Source: Morganella morganii
GTDB taxonomy: Bacteria; Pseudomonadota; Gammaproteobacteria; Enterobacterales; Enterobacteriaceae
Length of the DNA: 64,000 bases
Reading direction: 5' to 3'
Assembly (NCBI RefSeq): GCF_019242955.1
Contig: NZ_CP066129.1
Coordinates: 3,410,001-3,474,000 of the forward strand
The notes under the pieces were generated by a model, which saw nothing but the letters and a program-made list of their open reading frames with translations, was not told the origin of the DNA and ran no database searches. The position numbers were made by a program, and so were the translations under genes. Shown here in pieces: positions 1 to 10,167 of this stretch; within the stretch, counting starts at the first letter, position 1; each line of letters opens with the position of its first letter.

Positions 1-49
1 TAGTGCCGTGGTACGGCAAAGAATCTTAACCGACAGAGAGGTCATGCAT

Positions 50-877
50 ATGGAAATCCAACAGTTAACACCCGCTATCGGCGCACAGGTCGGAGGGATT
101 AACCTGAATAAAACCCCGGATGCCGCCACACTGGCCGCATTACAGGATGCGTTACTGGAATATCAGGTGCTGTTTTTCCGTCAGCAGTATATTGAGCCTG
201 AGGCCCAGCGGGACTTTGCCGCCGCGCTGGGTGAGCTGCATATCCATCCGGTTTTTCCTTCCCATAAAGACGTGCGGGAACTGATTGTGCTCGACAGCCA
301 TCTTCTGGATCTGAAAGATAACGAATTGTGGCACACCGACGTGACATTTCTCGAAAAACCGGCCATGGGATGTGTGTTATCCGCTGTGCAGGTTCCCTCT
401 TTCGGCGGCGATACCCTGTGGGCCAGCCTGACCCGTGCTTATGATGACTTATCACCGCCTTTACAGGATTTTTTATCCGGACTGACGGCAGAGCATGATA
501 TCAGCCGATCGTTTCCGGACAGCCGCTTTGCGCAGACCGGTGAAGCAAAAGACGCGCTGGAAAAAGCCCGCAGTGATTTCCCGCCGATACGTCACCCGCT
601 GGTCAGAACCCATCCGGTCACCGGAAAGAAAGGGCTGTTTGTGACCGAGGGTTTCACCAGCCGTATCAGTGAATTAAGTACGGAAGAGAGTGATGCGCTG
701 CTGTCATTTTTATTTAAGCACAGTACGCAGCCGAAATATTTTGTCCGCTGGCACTGGCAAAACGGCGATGTGGCGGTCTGGGATAACCGCTGCACCCAGC
801 ATCTCGCCAGCTTTGATTACGGCGATTTTCACCGCATTATGCACAGAGCAACCGTGATCGGTGATAAGCCGGTTTAA
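50..877 (+). CDS. tauD: Taurine dioxygenase TauD
   Basis: Fe(II)/2-oxoglutarate-dependent dioxygenase that releases sulfite from taurine during sulfur starvation; cytoplasmic. The 275-residue length is close to E. coli TauD. The iron-binding H-x-D is visible at residues 95-97 (LWHTDVTF), the distal His at 251 (TQH), and the 2-oxoglutarate-binding Arg in the C-terminal HRIMHRAT stretch. In-frame GTG (8) and ATG (44) codons lie upstream. The ATG at 50 is chosen because AGAGAG at 35-40 is well spaced and the protein then aligns from its N terminus. The transporter genes tauABC would be expected left of the window. It lies beside degS, which is not the E. coli arrangement. Confidence 0.93.
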   Translation: MEIQQLTPAIGAQVGGINLNKTPDAATLAALQDALLEYQVLFFRQQYIEPEAQRDFAAALGELHIHPVFPSHKDVRELIVLDSHLLDLKDNELWHTDVTFLEKPAMGCVLSAVQVPSFGGDTLWASLTRAYDDLSPPLQDFLSGLTAEHDISRSFPDSRFAQTGEAKDALEKARSDFPPIRHPLVRTHPVTGKKGLFVTEGFTSRISELSTEESDALLSFLFKHSTQPKYFVRWHWQNGDVAVWDNRCTQHLASFDYGDFHRIMHRATVIGDKPV

Positions 878-890
878 ACGCCTGTATAAC

Positions 891-919
891 ATGACGCTGC
901 CGGCGGCCCGGCGCGTCAT
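891..919 (+). terminator. Hairpin after tauD
   Basis: The arms ATGACGC-T-GCCGG and CCGGC-GCGTCAT form a 12-bp stem with one bulged T and a 4-nt loop, 14 bases after the tauD stop. No T-run follows, so an intrinsic terminator is only possible; it may be an mRNA 3' end stabiliser. The 190-bp interval to degS otherwise holds a TATAAT at 998-1003 without a clear -35. Confidence 0.4.
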
Positions 920-1069
920 GGCCGGAAGTCATAAATAAACGACTGATACCACACCTGTTTATTTGTACCCCGTCATAAAATACCGCAATTACACACATAT
1001 AATTCACCCGGATTATGCTATTCTGCCGGAAGTATCTGCTTCCCGTACTCACAACACCGGTTAAGGACT

Positions 1070-2158
1070 ATGTGGTTTAAATTATTGCGCTCCGTCTTTA
1101 TGGGACTTATCGTGGCTGCCCTTCTTCTGGTCAGTGTCCCGTCTATTCGTCCGCAATTTGTGACCCAATGGTTTACACATCTGTTTAATAATGATGAACC
1201 GGTCAGTTATAACAAGGCGGTACGCCGCGCCGCGCCTGCCGTGGTGAATGTTTACAGCAGCAACATGGGCAGTCTCTCCCAGCAGGGTCCCGAAATGACC
1301 TCGCTCGGCTCCGGCGTGATCATGAATGATCAGGGTTATATTCTGACGAATCAGCATGTGATTAAAAACGCCGATCAGATCCTGATCGCACTGCAATACG
1401 GCAATTACGGCCGCCTGTATGAAGGAATGCTGATTGGTGCGGATGATCTGACCGATCTGGCGGTACTGAAAATCAATACCACCGACAAACTGCCGGTGAT
1501 CCCGATCAATCCGAAGCGGCAGTCACATGTGGGTGATGTGGTGCTGGCAATCGGTAACCCGTTTAATGTCGGACAGACCGTCAATCAGGGCATCATCAGC
1601 GCAATGGGCCGTGTCGGGCTGAGTCCGACCCGCCGTCAGAACTTCCTCCAGACAGACGCCTCAATTATGGCCGGTAACTCCGGCGGTGCCCTCGTCAATA
1701 CTGAGGGCGAACTGGTCGGTATCAATACCATGTCTTACGACAGCAATGATCCGTCACGGATGAGTGACAGCATCGGGCTGGCGATCCCCGCAGAGCTTGC
1801 CGTGCGGATTATGAATAAGCTGATAAAAGACGGCCGTGTGATCCGGGGTTATATCGGCATCACCTCCAAAGAATTACCACCGATCCGGACCAACAACAGC
1901 GATATTAATCAGATAACCGGCCTGCGGGTCTTTCAGGTTGAACGCGGCAGTCCGGCGGATAAAGGCGGGATTCAGGTCGGGGATATCATTACCAGCGTCA
2001 ATAACAAGCCGAGCACATCACCACTGGAAATGATGGACCAGGTCGCGGAGCTGAGCCCGGGCAGTGTTGTACCTGTCACGCTGCTGCGTAATGGCCAGAT
2101 GCTTTCTGCCGATGTGACCATCGAAGAATTCACGCCATCCCCCGGCGGGCAGGAATAA
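1070..2158 (+). CDS. degS: Site-1 serine protease DegS
   Basis: Inner-membrane-anchored periplasmic HtrA protease that senses misfolded porins and cuts RseA to start the sigma-E envelope stress cascade. It has 362 residues: one N-terminal membrane anchor (about 5-25), a trypsin-like domain with triad H96 (TNQHV), D129 (LTDLAV) and S204 (GNSGGAL), and one PDZ domain from about residue 260. The single PDZ and the anchor separate it from DegP and DegQ. Its start has AAGGA upstream at good spacing. degQ, its usual E. coli neighbour, is absent here. A 13-bp tandem duplication covers the stop codon. The gene converges on murA across a shared terminator. Confidence 0.96.
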   Translation: MWFKLLRSVFMGLIVAALLLVSVPSIRPQFVTQWFTHLFNNDEPVSYNKAVRRAAPAVVNVYSSNMGSLSQQGPEMTSLGSGVIMNDQGYILTNQHVIKNADQILIALQYGNYGRLYEGMLIGADDLTDLAVLKINTTDKLPVIPINPKRQSHVGDVVLAIGNPFNVGQTVNQGIISAMGRVGLSPTRRQNFLQTDASIMAGNSGGALVNTEGELVGINTMSYDSNDPSRMSDSIGLAIPAELAVRIMNKLIKDGRVIRGYIGITSKELPPIRTNNSDINQITGLRVFQVERGSPADKGGIQVGDIITSVNNKPSTSPLEMMDQVAELSPGSVVPVTLLRNGQMLSADVTIEEFTPSPGGQE

Positions 2159-2179
2159 GGTGTAAAAATAAGGTGTAAA
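2154..2179. repeat. 13-bp tandem duplication across the degS stop codon
   Basis: AATAAGGTGTAAA occurs twice in direct succession (2154-2166 and 2167-2179). The TAA stop of degS (2156-2158) is in the first copy; the second copy is non-coding. The same kind of duplication is seen at yrbG and aroQ. Confidence 0.9.
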
Positions 2180-2180
2180 A

Positions 2181-2205
2181 AAAGAGCGGATATCCGCTCT
2201 TTCTG
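2181..2205. terminator. Bidirectional terminator between degS and murA
   Basis: A perfect 22-bp palindrome (AAAGAGCGGA at 2181-2190 with its complement to 2202) is flanked by A-rich sequence on the left and TTTCTGTTT on the right, so it can terminate both convergent genes. Confidence 0.85.
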
Positions 2206-2240
2206 TTTACAGCATACTGTTTATCGCTTATCGCCGTGAA

Positions 2241-3518
<1,278 letters not shown>

Positions 3519-3573
3519 TCATTATCATTAATTGCTGCCGCGTGACTTGTCACCGCATTGTTACCCGCCGCTG

Positions 3574-3828
3574 TTACAGCCCGCTCAGTTTGCGATCCCG
3601 TTCCCACTGAGCCGGGGTATAGGCTTTGATTGACAACGCGTGGATACGGTTATCCGCAATATATTCCATCAGTGGCGCATACACGGCCTGCTGCTGTTTA
3701 ACACGGCTCATACCGTCAAAAAGGTCACCGACAGCGATTACCTGAAAGTGGCTGCCGTCACCGGTCACAATTGCGTCAGTAAGTGCTAACTTATCCATCA
3801 GCACCTGTTTGATTTCATTCGTATCCAT
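3574..3828 (-). CDS. ibaG: BolA-family iron-sulfur protein IbaG
   Basis: An 84-residue BolA-like protein, the exact length of E. coli IbaG (YrbA), with the family motifs [12 protein letters not shown] and [13 protein letters not shown]. BolA proteins pair with monothiol glutaredoxin (GrxD) to hold a [2Fe-2S] cluster; the conserved His in NRIHA is a likely ligand. IbaG is linked to acid stress and cell envelope physiology. It sits between the mla operon and murA as in other enterobacteria, and a terminator-like hairpin separates it from mlaB. Confidence 0.95.
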   Translation of the reverse strand: MDTNEIKQVLMDKLALTDAIVTGDGSHFQVIAVGDLFDGMSRVKQQQAVYAPLMEYIADNRIHALSIKAYTPAQWERDRKLSGL

Positions 3829-3902
3829 AATTTCTCAAATTGGTTATCAGATTGTGTGTTATAGGCACTATCGTAATCGAATATGCCCCGCTCTTAAACC
3901 AT

Positions 3903-3950
3903 TAAAAATGCCTCCGGCTGTGTGGTCACCTGAGTGACACAACCGGAGGC
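3903..3950 (-). terminator. Intrinsic terminator of the mla operon
   Basis: Read on the minus strand, GCCTCCGG-TTGTGTCAC pairs with GTGACCACACAG-CCGGAGGC (small bulge) and is followed by ATTTTTAAT. It lies between the mlaB stop and the ibaG start. A second A/T-rich inverted repeat (AAATAACGGCA, 3965-3975 and 3991-4001) lies just upstream. Confidence 0.7.
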
Positions 3951-4015
3951 AGTTACCTTACGGAAAATAACGGCAAATAAGTATCTGTCCTGCCGTTATT
4001 TACATTATTTTTAAT

Positions 4016-4306
4016 TCACGCGTTCTGACTGAATTCGAACTCAACACCATAGAGTGACATCAGCATCTGCAAGTTAGCGCTCACTCCGGATAACACAAAC
4101 GGTGCATCCGGACGCTCACCCCGCAGACGAACCAGCATGGCCAGCCCGGCGGAATCCACATGACTGAGCCCGGCGACGTCCACCGTCTGTACGGCGTTCA
4201 TCTGCTGCTGACGTGCATTCCAGAACGACAGCAGTGTATCGCGATCCAGTTCCCCTTTCAGGGAGAGGGTTTCACCCTGTTTTTCCCACGTCAGCGCAGC
4301 CGTCAT
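4016..4306 (-). CDS. mlaB: STAS-domain protein MlaB of the phospholipid transporter
   Basis: A 96-residue single STAS domain protein that binds the ATPase MlaF at the cytoplasmic face and is needed for MlaFEDB assembly and activity. The central motif VDVAGLSHVDSAGLAMLVRL, with the Ser/Thr position typical of STAS proteins, is visible. Its ATG overlaps the mlaC stop by one base (TAATG), so translation is probably coupled. Last gene of mlaFEDCB. Confidence 0.94.
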   Translation of the reverse strand: MTAALTWEKQGETLSLKGELDRDTLLSFWNARQQQMNAVQTVDVAGLSHVDSAGLAMLVRLRGERPDAPFVLSGVSANLQMLMSLYGVEFEFSQNA

Positions 4307-4935
4307 TATTTCTGATCCAGGGTAATCGGGGTTTTCGCGCTGCGTTCCAGCTCAGCAGTCAGACCATCAACACCTTTCTGACGCAGAATGGATGCCCACT
4401 CATTTTGTTTGGTGGTGATCATACTCACGCCTTCGGCAATCATGTCATACGCCTGCCAGTTACCGGTTTTGGTATTTTTACGCCACTGAAAATCCAGACG
4501 GATTGGCGGACGCCCTGCCGGTTCGGTCAGTGTCACGCGGATAGCCACGATGTTTTTATCACCCAGCGGCTGAGCCGGATCAATCTGGTAAGTCTGGTTG
4601 GTGTACATGGCCAGAGCCTGGCCGTAAGCCTGCGCCAGATACGCTTCAAAGGCTTTGAAATACGCATCACGCTGCGCCGGGGTGGCATCTTTGTAGTAAG
4701 AGCCTAATACCAGTGCGCCGGCGTATTTTATCTGCACATACGGCAGTAATTCTTCTTTAACCACGGTACGCAGATAGTCCGGATTCTGCCGGATCTGTGC
4801 CTGTTCTGATTTCAGACGGCTGAAGGTTTTTGCCGCCGCATCATTCATCAGTGTGTACGGGTTCGTCTGGTCAACGGCTCCGGCAAACGGGGCAATCACC
4901 ACCAGCATCGCCGCTATCAGTAAACGCTTAAACAT
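4306..4935 (-). CDS. mlaC: Periplasmic phospholipid-binding protein MlaC
   Basis: Shuttles phospholipid across the periplasm between the outer-membrane MlaA-porin complex and inner-membrane MlaFEDB, keeping the outer leaflet asymmetric. It has 209 residues, with a signal peptide [19 protein letters not shown] and a mature Ttg2/MlaC domain. An ATG 32 codons upstream is open, but this start is preceded by AGGAG at proper spacing and directly begins the signal peptide. It is separated from mlaD by 119 bp holding a stem-loop, wider than the gap in E. coli as I recall it. Confidence 0.95.
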   Translation of the reverse strand: MFKRLLIAAMLVVIAPFAGAVDQTNPYTLMNDAAAKTFSRLKSEQAQIRQNPDYLRTVVKEELLPYVQIKYAGALVLGSYYKDATPAQRDAYFKAFEAYLAQAYGQALAMYTNQTYQIDPAQPLGDKNIVAIRVTLTEPAGRPPIRLDFQWRKNTKTGNWQAYDMIAEGVSMITTKQNEWASILRQKGVDGLTAELERSAKTPITLDQK

Positions 4936-5000
4936 AATCAACTCCTGATTTATCACCGGCACTTTCCGCCGTGAAGGTGTCATTCTGTAAACAGTATTAT

Positions 5001-5035
5001 GCAGGATGTCCGCCCCTGCGGGCAAAAACATCTGC
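5001..5035 (-). other. Stem-loop between mlaD and mlaC
   Basis: GCAG-G-ATGT (5001-5009) pairs with ACATCTGC (5028-5035), enclosing a GCCC/GGGC inner stem. It lies in the 119-bp mlaD-mlaC gap. There is no U-tract in the direction of transcription; an mRNA processing or partial attenuation element is possible. Confidence 0.4.
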
Positions 5036-5054
5036 TTTTACATTACTTTTCGTA

Positions 5055-5579
5055 TCAGTTCTGTGCAGCAGGTGCCGCTGCCGGCGTTTTTTCGCCTTCG
5101 CCGTCACCGCTCTTATACAGGAACTGACCGATTAAATCTTCCAGTACCATTGCCGGTTTGGTGTCCTGAATACGGCTGCCGTCTTTCAGCATTTCGGTCA
5201 TCGGCAAATCCGGGTCAGTTGTATTCTCAAACCCTTTACTGAGCGCGAGATACTGCTCACCCAGCAGACCGGATGTGCGGATTGATAATGAACTGGTGTC
5301 CGGAATCTGATCATACTGACTGTAGATATCCAGCGTTACTTCCGGTTTATAGCTTTTATCCAGGCGGATATCATTAACACGCCCTATCACCACCCCGCCG
5401 ATTTTTACCGGAGAACGGGCCTGGAGGCCGCCGATATCATCAAAGGTGGCAGAGACCCGGTAGGTTTTTTCGCTGCCGACAGAGCGGATATCCGCCACTT
5501 TCAGTGCCAGGAAGATAATCGCCGCAATGGCAATTAAGACGAAAAGCCCGACCCAAACTTCATTTTTCTTGCTTTGCAT
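5055..5579 (-). CDS. mlaD: MCE-domain protein MlaD of the phospholipid transporter
   Basis: Inner-membrane-anchored periplasmic MCE protein whose hexameric ring sits on MlaE and forms the lipid tunnel. It has 174 residues: one N-terminal membrane helix (about 9-27, VGLFVLIAIAAIIFLALKV) and one MCE domain (about 38-120) with LQARSPVKIGGVVIGRV and the SSLSIRTSGLLGEQYLAL core. The C terminus is Ala-rich (TPAAAPAAQN). It starts 3 bp after the mlaE stop. Confidence 0.96.
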   Translation of the reverse strand: MQSKKNEVWVGLFVLIAIAAIIFLALKVADIRSVGSEKTYRVSATFDDIGGLQARSPVKIGGVVIGRVNDIRLDKSYKPEVTLDIYSQYDQIPDTSSLSIRTSGLLGEQYLALSKGFENTTDPDLPMTEMLKDGSRIQDTKPAMVLEDLIGQFLYKSGDGEGEKTPAAAPAAQN

Positions 5580-5582
5580 TGT

Positions 5583-6365
5583 TTAATTCCCGAACATCAG
5601 TGCCGTAAGCACAAAATCTAACCCTAACACGGCAAGCGATGAATGAACGACCGTGCGTGTTGTTGCCCGACTAATCCCTTCAGACGTCGGAATAGCGTCA
5701 TACCCGTTGTACAGGGCAATCCAGGTAACGGTGAAGGCGAAAACCACACTCTTGTAAATGCAGTTCATGACATCTTTCTGCCAGTCCACATTGCCCTGCA
5801 TGGATGCCCAGTAGAAGCCTTCATCGATCCCTTTCCAGTCCACCCCGACCATGACCCCGCCCAGAATACCGACGGCAACAAAAATCATGGATAACAACGG
5901 CATACTGATAAAACCGGCCCAGAAGCGCGGTGCAACCACACGACGCAGCGGATCGACCGCCATCATTTCCAGACTGGATAGCTGCTCGGTCGCTTTCATC
6001 AGACCGATTTCCGCCGTCAGTGCCGAACCGGCGCGGCCGGCAAACAGCAGAGCGGTGACCACCGGCCCCAGTTCACGCAGCAGCGACAACGCCACCATCA
6101 TGCCAAGGCTGGCTTCCGCACTGAAGGTTTTCAGAACCAGATATCCCTGTAAAGCCAGAACCATCCCGATAAACAGCCCGGATACTGAAATAATCAGCAG
6201 GGACTGCACACCGACGCTGTACAGCTGCTTGCGCAGCAGCGGCCACTGCCGGGCAAACTGTGGTTTACCGAACAGCGCACGGAACAGCATATATCCTGAC
6301 CGCCCGAAAGACGCGCATGTCGCTAACGCGCGGCGTCCCAAAGCAGCAAGTGCCTGTGTCAACAT
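5583..6365 (-). CDS. mlaE: Permease MlaE of the phospholipid transporter
   Basis: Integral membrane permease of the MlaFEDB ABC complex. It has 260 residues, identical in length to E. coli MlaE, with about five membrane segments and the family signature [23 protein letters not shown]-like coupling region near residues 95-120. The C-terminal [19 protein letters not shown] is almost the same as in E. coli. It is second in the mla operon, 7 bp after mlaF. Confidence 0.97.
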   Translation of the reverse strand: MLTQALAALGRRALATCASFGRSGYMLFRALFGKPQFARQWPLLRKQLYSVGVQSLLIISVSGLFIGMVLALQGYLVLKTFSAEASLGMMVALSLLRELGPVVTALLFAGRAGSALTAEIGLMKATEQLSSLEMMAVDPLRRVVAPRFWAGFISMPLLSMIFVAVGILGGVMVGVDWKGIDEGFYWASMQGNVDWQKDVMNCIYKSVVFAFTVTWIALYNGYDAIPTSEGISRATTRTVVHSSLAVLGLDFVLTALMFGN

Positions 6366-6372
6366 GTCTCGT

Positions 6373-7176
6373 TTATCCTAATAAATCTGATTGGTAATCA
6401 CCCGCCGGATAGCGGAAAGGAACCGGTCCGTCAGCGATACCATCCAGGAACTGGCGCACACGCGGTTCGGTGTTTTCCTGCAACTCTTCTGCCGTTCCCT
6501 GCGCAATCACGGACTGCTCCGCGACGATATAGGCTTTATCCGCAATACTGAGCACTTCCGGCACGTCGTGAGATACCACGATGCAGGTCACACCCAGCGC
6601 CTGATTGAGTTCATCAATCAGCTTTACCAGCACCCCCATGGTGATCGGGTCCTGTCCGACAAACGGTTCATCAAACAGGATAAGATCCGGGTCCAGTGCA
6701 ATTGCACGCGCAAGAGCCGCACGGCGGGCCATCCCGCCGGAGAGTTCCGACGGCATCAGGTTTGCCGCACCGCGTAAACCAACCGCTTCCAGCTTCATCA
6801 TCACCGTTGTCCGGATCAGGGATTCCGGCAGCCGGGTATGTTCACGCAGCGGAAAGGCGACGTTGTCGTACACGGTCATATCGGTAAATAACGCACCTGA
6901 CTGAAATAACATGCTCATTTTACGGCGGGACTGATACAGTTTGCTGCGGGAGAGTGCCGGGATATTGTCACCGTCAAACCAGATCTCACCACTGTCCGGC
7001 CGCAGCTGTCCGCCGATCAGGCGTAACAGCGTGGTTTTCCCGATCCCGGACGGCCCCATAATCGCGGTCACTTTACCGCGCGGCACATCCAGGCTGATAT
7101 CATTAAACAGCATGCGCGAACCGCGCCGGAAGCACATGTTCCGGATCTCAATAATATTTTCCGTCTGTCGGTTCAT
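6373..7176 (-). CDS. mlaF: ATPase MlaF of the phospholipid transporter
   Basis: Cytoplasmic ATP-binding subunit that powers lipid movement by MlaFEDB. It has 267 residues, with Walker [10 protein letters not shown] (41-49), signature LSGGMARR, Walker [14 protein letters not shown] and the switch His in VVSHDVPEV. It is the first gene of mlaFEDCB and is divergent from yrbG, sharing a 378-bp upstream region. Confidence 0.97.
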   Translation of the reverse strand: MNRQTENIIEIRNMCFRRGSRMLFNDISLDVPRGKVTAIMGPSGIGKTTLLRLIGGQLRPDSGEIWFDGDNIPALSRSKLYQSRRKMSMLFQSGALFTDMTVYDNVAFPLREHTRLPESLIRTTVMMKLEAVGLRGAANLMPSELSGGMARRAALARAIALDPDLILFDEPFVGQDPITMGVLVKLIDELNQALGVTCIVVSHDVPEVLSIADKAYIVAEQSVIAQGTAEELQENTEPRVRQFLDGIADGPVPFRYPAGDYQSDLLG

Positions 7177-7554
7177 GACCTCACAACCTTAACGTTATGT
7201 TTTTCGTGTTATTACAACACATACAGGACTGACCCATCATAATATAAAAAAATCCGGCGGTTTTCGCCTTTAAATGCGGGTGCTGCTGTCTGAATTATTT
7301 ATCCCCTCTGAGTAACAGGGCATAAATACGGCGATACGCCAGTATATCAGCATATAACATTAACGCCTCCGCCGGGCATAAAACGTACCACCGGCAGAAA
7401 ATTGAGGATATTCCGGGAACATGCGTCAGTATATTACCCGCAGCCTTAACGAAGCTAACACAGCTGTTTTACTTTTGCGCCTCAGCCCGTACAATAACCT
7501 CCAACTTCCCGTACCTCATTATTTCTGACTGTTTTTGCAGCCCGGAGGAGAGCC
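7177..7554. other. Divergent intergenic region, mlaF / yrbG
   Basis: A 378-bp gene-free stretch between two divergent transport genes. It should hold both promoters. A plausible sigma-70 promoter for yrbG lies at its right end. On the mlaF side there is A/T-rich sequence (around 7240-7255) but no clean -35/-10 pair that I can defend. No small reading frame with a ribosome-binding site is evident. Confidence 0.6.
7468..7495 (+). promoter_or_regulatory. Predicted sigma-70 promoter of yrbG
   Basis: TTTACT (7468-7473) and TACAAT (7490-7495) are separated by 16 bp; the -10 lies 59 bp before the yrbG start. Pattern-based prediction. Confidence 0.45.
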
Positions 7555-8514
7555 ATGTTACTCACCAGCATCCTTTTACTTACCGGGTTGATTCTGCTGG
7601 TTTATGCGTCTGACCGTATTGTGTACGGTGCGGCTGTTTTTTCCCGTGCGCTCGGCATCTCCCCCTTTATTACCGGTATTCTGGTGGCCGGCCCCGGCAC
7701 ATCGCTGCCGGAACTGCTGACCTCGGCCGGTGCGGTGCTTGAAGGGCAGCCGGATCTGGCGCTCGGCACCATTATCGGCTCCAATATTACCAATTTACTG
7801 CTGATCGCCGGGCTTGCCGCCCTTATCCGCCCGCTGAGTGTACAGTCTGCGGTGCTGCGCCGTGAGCTTCCGCTGATGCTGGCCATGATGGCACTGTTCG
7901 GACTGTTTATCTGGTCCGGCGGTATCACCCGGCTTCAGGGCGGATTTCTGGTATTCGCGGGACTGGCCAGCCTCTGGCTGGTGGTGAAAATTGCCGCAAT
8001 GGCCCGGCGGGATCAGTATGACGGCTTCACAACTGAACAAAATCATGAACTGCCGCAGGAAAATAATTTGCCGGTTGCTTTATTGTGGCTGGTCGCCGGA
8101 TTACTGATTATGCCGGTGGCGGTCCGGATTGTGATTGATAATGCCTCGGCATTCACCCGCTATGCGGATATCAGCGGGCGTATCACCGGACTGACGATTC
8201 TGGCTGTCGGCACCAGTCTGCCGGAACTGTGCACCACGATTGCGGCAGCTGTCAAAGGTGAAAAAGATATCGCGCTGGGTAATCTTATCGGCGCAACACT
8301 GTTTAATACCACTGTCGTTGCGGGTATCCCGGCGCTGTTAGCCGCCTCCCCGATGGCAGCAGACCGTTTTATGACCGATTTTGCCGTCATGATCGCGGCC
8401 GGTGTGTTATTTATTTTCTTTGCGGCCGGCCGGAACCAGCGGCTGAACCGGCTGAAAGGCATTATTCTGCTCAGTGCATTCACCGCCTGGCTGATAAGTC
8501 TTTTTACCGGCTGA
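7555..8514 (+). CDS. yrbG: Calcium/sodium antiporter family protein YrbG
   Basis: Inner-membrane protein of the CaCA exchanger family, with 319 residues and about ten membrane segments. The two inverted alpha-repeats are clear: GPGTSLPELLTSAGAVLEG near residue 50 and AVGTSLPELCTTIAAAVKGE near residue 215, each followed by a GxxIGxxxxN segment. A good ribosome-binding site (GGAGGAG) precedes the ATG. The physiological substrate in enterobacteria is not settled. It heads the yrbG-kdsD-kdsC-lptCAB-rpoN gene run. A 20-bp tandem duplication spans its stop. Confidence 0.93.
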   Translation: MLLTSILLLTGLILLVYASDRIVYGAAVFSRALGISPFITGILVAGPGTSLPELLTSAGAVLEGQPDLALGTIIGSNITNLLLIAGLAALIRPLSVQSAVLRRELPLMLAMMALFGLFIWSGGITRLQGGFLVFAGLASLWLVVKIAAMARRDQYDGFTTEQNHELPQENNLPVALLWLVAGLLIMPVAVRIVIDNASAFTRYADISGRITGLTILAVGTSLPELCTTIAAAVKGEKDIALGNLIGATLFNTTVVAGIPALLAASPMAADRFMTDFAVMIAAGVLFIFFAAGRNQRLNRLKGIILLSAFTAWLISLFTG

Positions 8515-8537
8515 TACGTCTTTTTACCGACTGATAA
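8491..8537. repeat. 20-bp tandem duplication across the yrbG stop codon
   Basis: The unit CTGATA[A/C]GTCTTTTTACCG[G/A] occurs at 8491-8510 and 8511-8530 (18 of 20 identical), followed by a partial third copy (8531-8537). The yrbG stop TGA (8512-8514) lies in the second copy. Confidence 0.9.
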
Positions 8538-8585
8538 ATGTCAGCCATTAATACACAGACATACACTGAAAGTGAGAACAAACAG

Positions 8586-9554
8586 ATGTCCCGAACTGAT
8601 TTTCAACTAACAGGTAAACAAGTCCTCCGGATTGAACGTGAAGGTCTCGCGTCACTCGAACAGTATATTAATGATGATTTCGACAAAGCCTGTGAGCTGA
8701 TATTCCGCTGTGAAGGCAAAGTGATCATTATGGGGATGGGAAAATCCGGTCACATCGGTCACAAAATGGCCGCAACATTTGCCAGCACCGGCACCCCGTC
8801 TTTCTTTGTGCATCCTGGTGAAGCCGCACACGGCGACCTGGGAATGGTCACAAAGAAAGATGTGGTGATCGCGATTTCAAACTCCGGTGAATCCTCTGAA
8901 ATTCAGGCACTTATTCCTGTTATCAAACGTCAGAACATCCCGCTTATCTGCATGACCGGTAACCCGGACAGTACCATGGGGAAAGCGGCGGATATCCATC
9001 TGTGTATTAAAGTCCCGCAGGAAGCCTGTCCGCTCGGCCTTGCACCGACCACCAGCACCACCGCCACACTGGTGATGGGTGATGCGCTGGCAATCGCGTT
9101 ATTACAGGCCCGCGGTTTTACCGCAGAAGATTTTGCCCTCTCTCATCCGGGCGGCGCACTCGGCCGGAAACTGCTGTTACTGGTTTCTGACCTGATGAAT
9201 ACCGGTGATGATATTCCGCGCGTGCCGAAAACAGCATCACTGCGCGAGGCTCTGGTTGAAATCACCCGTAAAAAACTGGGAATGACGGTTATCTGTGATG
9301 ACGACATGATCATTCAGGGGATCTTCACCGACGGTGATTTGCGCCGGATTTTCGATGCGGGCACTGATCTCAATAACTGTCAGATTGCTGATGTGATGAC
9401 ACCGGGCGGAATTCGTATCAAAGCCAATACTCTGGCGGTTGAGGCACTGAATTTAATGCAGTCACGGCATATCACCTCTTTATTAGTCACAGAAGGTGAT
9501 AAACTGCTGGGCGTACTGCATATGCATGATCTGCTCCAGGCCGGGGTGGTATAA
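8586..9554 (+). CDS. kdsD: D-arabinose 5-phosphate isomerase KdsD
   Basis: Converts D-ribulose 5-phosphate to D-arabinose 5-phosphate, the first step to KDO for lipopolysaccharide. It has 322 residues. The N-terminal SIS sugar-isomerase domain contains GMGKSGHIGHKMAATFASTG and SNSGESSEI; two CBS domains follow from about residue 205, including MTPGGIRI and MQSRHITSLLV. An upstream ATG at 8538 would add 16 residues but lacks a ribosome-binding site; the ATG at 8586 has AGTGAGA 8 bases upstream and fits the family N terminus. kdsC follows after 9 bp and acts two steps later. Confidence 0.96.
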   Translation: MSRTDFQLTGKQVLRIEREGLASLEQYINDDFDKACELIFRCEGKVIIMGMGKSGHIGHKMAATFASTGTPSFFVHPGEAAHGDLGMVTKKDVVIAISNSGESSEIQALIPVIKRQNIPLICMTGNPDSTMGKAADIHLCIKVPQEACPLGLAPTTSTTATLVMGDALAIALLQARGFTAEDFALSHPGGALGRKLLLLVSDLMNTGDDIPRVPKTASLREALVEITRKKLGMTVICDDDMIIQGIFTDGDLRRIFDAGTDLNNCQIADVMTPGGIRIKANTLAVEALNLMQSRHITSLLVTEGDKLLGVLHMHDLLQAGVV

Positions 9555-9563
9555 GGACTGACG

Positions 9564-10127
9564 ATGACACAAATTACCACCATTGACACCTGCTATGGCC
9601 CGATAGCGCAAACAGTTATGGAAAAAGCCGCTAAAATACGGCTTCTTATCTGTGATGTGGACGGCGTGATGTCTGACGGCCTGATTTATCAGGGCAACAG
9701 CGGAGAAGAGCTGAAGGCATTCAATGTCCGTGACGGTTACGGAATCCGCTGCCTGCTGACCTCGGGGATTGAGGTGGCGATAATTACTGGTCGTAAAGCG
9801 AAATTACTGGAAGATCGTGCCAATACACTCGGAATTACACATCTTTACCAGGGACAGAGCGATAAGCTTTTGGCGTATCGCGAACTATTAGATAAACTGG
9901 CAGTCCACCCCGGTGACGTCGCCTATATCGGCGATGATCTGATTGACTGGCCGGTTATGGCAGAGGTCGGTTTATCCGCTGCAGTAGCGGATGCCCACCC
10001 GTTATTGTTACCCAAAGCGGATTATGTTACACAAATTGCAGGCGGCCGGGGCGCGGTCCGCGAATTGTGCGATCTGATTCTGCTGGCACAAAATAAGCTG
10101 GATGAGGCGAAAGGCCTGTCCGTCTGA
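9564..10127 (+). CDS. kdsC: KDO 8-phosphate phosphatase KdsC
   Basis: HAD-superfamily phosphatase that releases KDO from KDO 8-phosphate. It has 187 residues against 188 in E. coli. The nucleophile/acid pair D31 and D33 (ICDVDGVMSDG), the Thr in IITGRKAKL and the distal acidic motif YIGDDLIDWPV are visible. As usual for KdsC there is no large cap domain; the family forms tetramers. It is followed closely by lptC, linking KDO synthesis with LPS export. Confidence 0.96.
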   Translation: MTQITTIDTCYGPIAQTVMEKAAKIRLLICDVDGVMSDGLIYQGNSGEELKAFNVRDGYGIRCLLTSGIEVAIITGRKAKLLEDRANTLGITHLYQGQSDKLLAYRELLDKLAVHPGDVAYIGDDLIDWPVMAEVGLSAAVADAHPLLLPKADYVTQIAGGRGAVRELCDLILLAQNKLDEAKGLSV

Positions 10128-10167
10128 AAAGAATTTCATTGGTTATAGTGGCTTTATCAGGGATCTC

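Noticed and set aside
1-49. N-terminal extension of TauD from the GTG at 8
   Set aside because: The added residues do not align with the family, and the ribosome-binding site fits the ATG at 50.
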